From contig OY970235.1 in assembly GCA_963714145.1 (NCBI GenBank), forward strand, positions 4,340,001-4,404,000: a stretch of 64,000 nucleotides of DNA. Direction: 5' to 3'. Position numbers and translations under genes: made by a program. The DNA comes from JBBWZH01 sp035544115 (GTDB lineage Bacteria > Actinomycetota > Actinomycetes > Mycobacteriales > CADCTP01). Positions 61,137-64,000 of this stretch are shown one piece after another (positions within the stretch are counted from its first letter, which is position 1; each line of letters begins with the position of its first letter). The notes under the pieces are model-generated. The model saw only the letters and a program-made list of their open reading frames with translations, ran no database searches and was not told the DNA's origin.

Positions 61137-62410
61137 TCAGGCGCCGGCCTTGTAGTCGGTGTCCATCGCCGCCAGCACCTTGTCCGAAGTGGACTGCTTG
61201 CTGAAGATCTCCTGGAGGCCGCTGAGCATGGTCTGCTGCACCTTGGCGTTCGGCCACAGCTGGTCCATGAACGGCACGGTGCGGTTGCTGTTGATGAAGG
61301 TCGCGACGTCGGTCAGCGACGGGTCGAGGGTGAACCCGGTGTCCGGCAGGGACGGCACGCTGCCCTGCTTCTTGACGAACAGGTTCATGCCGGCCGGCGA
61401 CATCACGAAGTCGACGAACTTCAGCGCCAGCTCCTTGTTCTTCGCCTTGGCGTTGACCCCGTAGCCGGCGCCGGCCGCGCGCGGGCATCAGGACCTGGGC
61501 CGGGTCGTCGTTGGCCGGCAGCGGCTTGAGGGTGAACGTGCCGGCCGGGTTCTTCCCCTTCAGCAGTGCCACCACCCAGTTGCCCTGCACGATGCCGAGC
61601 GTCTTGCCGGTGGCGGCCAGCGTCCTGGCTGGCCTCGTAGCTGGTGCCGAGCGGCGTTCTTCTGGAAGCAGCCGGTCTGGTCCATCTCCTGGTATTGCCA
61701 GCGCGGTCGTCCACGGCGAGCTGGCGAAGGTGGCCTGGCCGGCCTGCATCTTCTTGTCGAAGTCGCGGTCGGAGCCGTACACGAGGGTGGCGACGAGCGC
61801 GTACAGGACCAGCTGGGTGACCCAGTTGTCCTGGATCCCCAGCGCGAACGCGGGGGTGCCCTTGGCGGCGGCGGCCCGGCAGAAGGCCAGCAGCTCGGTC
61901 CAGGTCCCCGGCGGGGTGAGCCCGGCCTTGCTGCAGCGCCTGCTGGTTGTAGACCGCGCCGATCGCGTTGAGCCCGAAGATCGCGTTGTAGGTCTTTCCT
62001 TCGTACTGGGCGACGGTCTTGACCGTCGGCGGCAGCTTCGATGCCCACGGCTGGTCGGAGAGGTCGAGCAGGTAGCCGGGCTTGGCCAGCACGTAGGTGG
62101 CGCCCGGGTTGCCGTTGCCCGGCCAGACCGACATCACGTCCGGTGCGGTGCCCGACGCGAGCTGGGTCCGGATCTGCTGCTGGTACTGGTCCGCGCCGCT
62201 GGTCGTGTAGTGCACCTTGACGCCGGGGTTGGCCGCCTCGAACGCCTTGACGACATCCTCGATGGAGCCCTGGTCGACCGACGCGAGGGTCAGCGTGCCG
62301 CCGCCGCTGTTGTTGTTGCCGCTGGCGGCATTCGTGCCGCCGCTACAGGCCGCCAGCAGGCCGGCTGCGGTCACCAGGGCCAGCAGGCCCGGCAGGGTGG
62401 GCTTCTTCAT
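61137..62410 (-). pseudogene. Sugar ABC transporter substrate-binding lipoprotein (family 1) with multiple frameshifts
   Basis: ATG 62410 after GGGAG starts a lipoprotein signal (LLALVTAAGLLAACSGG). The binding fold can be followed to the end (DVMSVWPGNGNPGATYVL, YNAIFGLNAIGAVYNQQAL, YGSDRDFDKKMQAGQATF, YQEMDQTGCFQKN, GNWVVALLKGKNPAGTF, DFVMSPAGMNLFVKKQG) but only by changing frame at least five times, near 61930, 61700, 61655, 61620 and 61495. Every change is that of one extra base. The protein would have about 420 residues, normal for the family. The pattern suggests sequence error in an otherwise complete gene, though decay cannot be excluded. Confidence 0.75.
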
Positions 62411-62429
62411 GGTGTCTCCCGGCAGGAAG

Positions 62430-64000
62430 GGGCACTGGTGCCAGCTGGTTGGTGGATTCGCCGTCGGCCGGGGCACCGGCCGGGGCGCTGAGGGTGTAGC
62501 TGCCGGACGTGAGCCGCAGGGTCACGCCGGCCGGCGACGGCTCGACCGCGAGGACGCCGGGCCGGTCCGCCGGCTGGTGCGTCCCCCTCGCGCACACCGT
62601 CCGGATCGGACGTCGGGAGTCTCGACGACGGCGGTGCAGCCCGGCGGCACGGTCGCGGTCACCGTGATCCGGCCGCCGGCGAGCGACCATCCACATGCGA
62701 CGCGTGCCGCGTGCGGTCTGCTGCGTCGGCCCGGGCCCAGCGCAGCCGGCCGCCGGGGAGTGGGCGCAGCAGCAGCTCCCGGTACGCCACCGACCCGGGC
62801 GCCTGGTCGATGCCGGCGACCCGGCCGAAGAGCCAGTCACCGACGCTGCCGAGGCTGTAGTGGTTGAACGAGTTCATCGCGGCGGACTGGAACCCGCCGT
62901 GCTCGGTCCAGCCGTCCCAGCGTTCCCAGATCGTCGTCGCGCCGTGCCGGATCGTGTATCCCCAGGACGGGAACTCCTCCTGGTGCAGCAGCGCGTAGGC
63001 CAGGTCGGGCCGGCCGTGGTCGGCCAGCACCGGGCAGAGCAACGCCGACGCCCACGAACCCGGTCGACAGCCGGTTGCCCCGACTTCTCGATGTCGGCGA
63101 CCAGGTGCCGGACCGCGGCCGGCACCAGCCGCGGTGGCAGCAGCCCGAACGCCAGCGCGAGCAGGTAGCCGGTCTGGGTGCCGCCTTCGACGGTGCCGTC
63201 GGCGGCGACGTAGGAGTCGATGAACGCGGCCCGGATCGCCGCGTGCAGGGCCCGGTGCCGCGCCGCCTCGGCGGGCCGGTCCAGCACCTCGGCGGCCTCG
63301 GCCACGAGCTGCGCGCTGCGGGCGAAGTACGCGGTCGACAGCACGTCCCGCGGGGTGCTGGCGTCGACCTGCAGCCAGTCGCCGTAGGAGTTTCCGGTGC
63401 GGTGCCGCCAGCGCAGGTCCGGGTTGTGCCGGCGGATGTGCTCGACCCAGGCGACCATCGCGTCGAACGACCGCCGCAGCACCTCCCGGTCCCCGTACGT
63501 CCGCCAGAGGTGCCAGGGGATGATCACTCCGGCGTCGCCCCAGGCCGGCGCGGCTTCGCGGCGGATGGACACGACCGGGGCGACGTCGCGGAACGCGCCG
63601 TCGGCGTCCTGACCGCCGACCACGTCGCGCATCCAGCGGGCGAAGAACGCGGCCACGTCGGCGTTCCGGCTCGCGGTCGGCGCGAAGATCTGGGCGTCGG
63701 CCAGCCAGCCGAGGCGCTCGTCGCGCTGCGGGCAGTCGGTCGGCACCGCGACGAAGTTGCCCCGCTGCCCCCAGCTGATGTTGGACTGCAACTGGTTGAC
63801 CATCGGATCGGAGCACTCGAAGTGTCCGGTCCACGGCGTGTCGCTGTGCAGCACCCGGGCCACCACATCGGTGCCGGCCAGGTCACCAGGATGGTTGTCG
63901 ATCTCGATGTAGCGGAAGCCGTGGTACGTGAACCGCGGCTCGAAGACCTCGGTCGGTTCACCGCCGGCGGTGTAGACGTCGGTGGCCTCGGCCCGGCGCA
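62430..64000 (-). pseudogene. GH78 alpha-L-rhamnosidase, C-terminal portion, frameshifted (5' end outside window)
   Basis: The frame is open at the window edge and shows the GH78 beta domain (FTYHGFRYIEIDNHPGDLAG) and catalytic domain (VAVPTDCPQRDERLGWLADAQIF, GVIIPWHLWRTYGDREVL, NSYGDWLQVDAS). Near 63075-63040 the homology passes through three frames (IEKSG, then NRLSTGFVG, then ALLCPVLADHGRPDLAYALL). It shifts again near 62730 and below (VACGWSLAGGRITVTATV). Each step fits one inserted base. The 3' boundary, close to the binding-protein start, cannot be resolved. It is probably in one unit with that transporter component. Confidence 0.75.

Overview
The window is high-GC (about 70% or more) actinobacterial DNA. 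It has GTG/TTG starts, ATGA/GTGA overlaps, a SARP/AfsR-type regulator, LacI and GntR regulators, Tat and lipoprotein signals, and many secreted glycosidases. This fits a soil mycelial actinomycete, plausibly of the Micromonosporaceae, but the genus cannot be fixed from the sequence. No rRNA, tRNA, CRISPR array, transposase or phage gene was seen.

Region A (1-8.6 kb) is a mixed flank. It holds the end of an MFS exporter, a BKACE-type beta-keto acid cleavage enzyme, an SDR dehydrogenase, a SARP-NB-ARC-TPR regulator, a VOC protein, a pentapeptide-repeat lipoprotein and a frameshifted AraC regulator.

Region B (8.6-31.7 kb) is a large catabolic island. It encodes a complete Rieske oxygenase system: alpha and beta subunits, a [3Fe-4S] ferredoxin and an FAD ferredoxin reductase. 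With it are a two-domain extradiol-type VOC dioxygenase, an aldehyde dehydrogenase, an aldo/keto reductase, an FMN reductase, a metallo-beta-lactamase-fold hydrolase, cupins, a luciferase-like monooxygenase, a fumarylacetoacetate hydrolase-fold enzyme, MmsA, a DapA-type aldolase, an ornithine cyclodeaminase-family enzyme, a ThDP enzyme and a TauABC-type importer. This looks like uptake, ring hydroxylation, ring cleavage and funnelling to central metabolism for an unidentified aromatic or heterocyclic compound. One GntR/FCD regulator lies inside the island. Similar rTACAGT-containing sites occur at six control regions across it, suggesting a single regulon. A prephenate-dehydratase-like protein without the usual catalytic motif, a NodB-fold deacetylase and a 68-residue unknown are the most unusual members.

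Region C (31.7-64 kb) is devoted to plant polysaccharides. It contains five GH78-type alpha-L-rhamnosidase genes, a GH51-like arabinofuranosidase with a CBM2, a GH43 remnant and a GH3 beta-glycosidase. It also has a LacI-controlled operon of two TIM-barrel sugar isomerases, a Gfo/Idh/MocA dehydrogenase and an RbsBCA-like importer, plus a second LacI, a second sugar-binding lipoprotein and a PAS-GGDEF-EAL protein. Strong palindromic operators and large intergenic hairpins punctuate this region.

Several genes are frameshifted: the AraC gene, three GH78 genes, the second sugar-binding protein and the GH43 remnant. Wherever the shift could be followed it behaves like one extra base. The shifts are very dense at 61.1-63.1 kb, which suggests local sequence error rather than, or in addition to, gene decay.
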